Shown here: positions 63,717-64,000 of the stretch, piece after piece | How positions within the stretch are numbered: the first letter of the stretch is position 1 | Layout: each line of letters starts with the position of its first letter | Source: Ichthyophis bannanicus | Taxonomy: Eukaryota > Chordata > Amphibia > Gymnophiona > Ichthyophiidae | Length of the DNA: 64,000 nt | Reading direction: 5' to 3' | NCBI GenBank assembly: GCA_033557465.1 | Contig: CM066037.1 | Location: 208,691,156 to 208,755,155, forward strand | Translations under genes and position numbers: made by a program | The notes under the pieces: model-generated | Seen by the model: only the letters and a program-made list of their open reading frames with translations | Database searches by the model: none | What the model was told of the DNA's origin: nothing

Positions 63717-64000
63717 AGTTTTAGGCCAGACTTAAGTATCAAAAAGGAAGTCTCCTGCATTAAAGGTAAGGTGTTCTACAAAGCTAGACACTGCAACAAA
63801 ATATAGCACAATGAGTACCCTCTAATCCATCCACTGAGGGCATCACAAACAGTGAGGCTTGTGAGGAGCAGAGAAAACACAAAGGAACATAAGGAGTCCA
63901 AGAGGTACAAAAGCTGATCTCTGTGCAAATCCTTATGCATGAAAATTCCTTAACTTGTACGCCAACATGATTCACTTTTTTCTATGCACAAAATGTGTAA
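63717..64000. other. Unclassified sequence at the right edge
   Basis: Nothing recognised: no coding frame, repeat family or splice-flanked exon. It lies outside the right terminal repeat of DIRS copy D. Confidence 0.4.

Overview
This is an animal nuclear DNA window made almost entirely of nested, mostly decayed transposable elements. I recognise one piece of a host gene: an exon at 32-164 on the minus strand that matches PRORP (KIAA0391/MRPP3, the protein subunit of mitochondrial RNase P). It has a splice acceptor and donor in the right places. Because the gene runs leftwards, the other 63.8 kb is best read as the intron upstream of this exon. The repeat mix is ITR-type DIRS with tyrosine recombinases, a Penelope-like element with hammerhead ribozymes, CR1, many L2-type LINEs, an RTE-BovB, a Tx1-like L1, hAT and CMC-type DNA transposons and tRNA-SINEs. 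Together with the swollen intron this suggests a vertebrate with a large genome, most likely an amphibian (a caecilian would fit). That is an inference from repeat content.

Layout. 383-6850: minus-strand L2-type LINE whose endonuclease domain is split by a 2.9-kb CMC/Chapaev3-like transposon with an exact TTA target duplication. 7261-10075: Penelope-like element with inverted pLTRs, each carrying a hammerhead-like fold. 10225-14345: CR1 fragment split by a hAT-type element (10642-13816) that itself holds a minisatellite, long hairpins and an L2 copy. 14346-18240: SINE and L2 fragments and a small TIR element. 18240-28272: DIRS copy A (minus), entered by a nearly full-length RTE-BovB (18698-22407) and by L2 copies. 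28280-30826: SINE, L2 tail and unclassified repeats. 30827-41497: DIRS copy B (minus), entered by a full-length CR1 (33512-38878) with two tandem 477-bp 5' units. 41498-44570: AT-rich sequence, hAT remnants and the inverted partner of a repeat at 30340. 44570-63716: old DIRS copy D (minus), which contains DIRS copy C (45708-53145, the best preserved, with an intact recombinase), a CR1 nested in a CR1, an L2 and a full-length L1 (55727-61597) flanked by perfect 18-bp duplications.

How the parts relate. Each LINE or DIRS copy carries its own replication proteins (ORF1/gag, reverse transcriptase, endonuclease or recombinase). Short elements such as L2 tails, SINEs and MITEs depend on partners in trans. 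Nesting gives a relative order: D is older than C, C is older than its foldback, hAT and L2 insertions, and A and B are older than the RTE and CR1 inside them. The most unusual items are a nearly perfect 318-bp-arm foldback element in DIRS C (48693-49422), the paired hammerhead folds, a covarying 3'-terminal hairpin shared by the L2 copies, and the tandem CR1 promoter-like units. I found no CRISPR, rRNA or ordinary tRNA genes, and no complete host gene.
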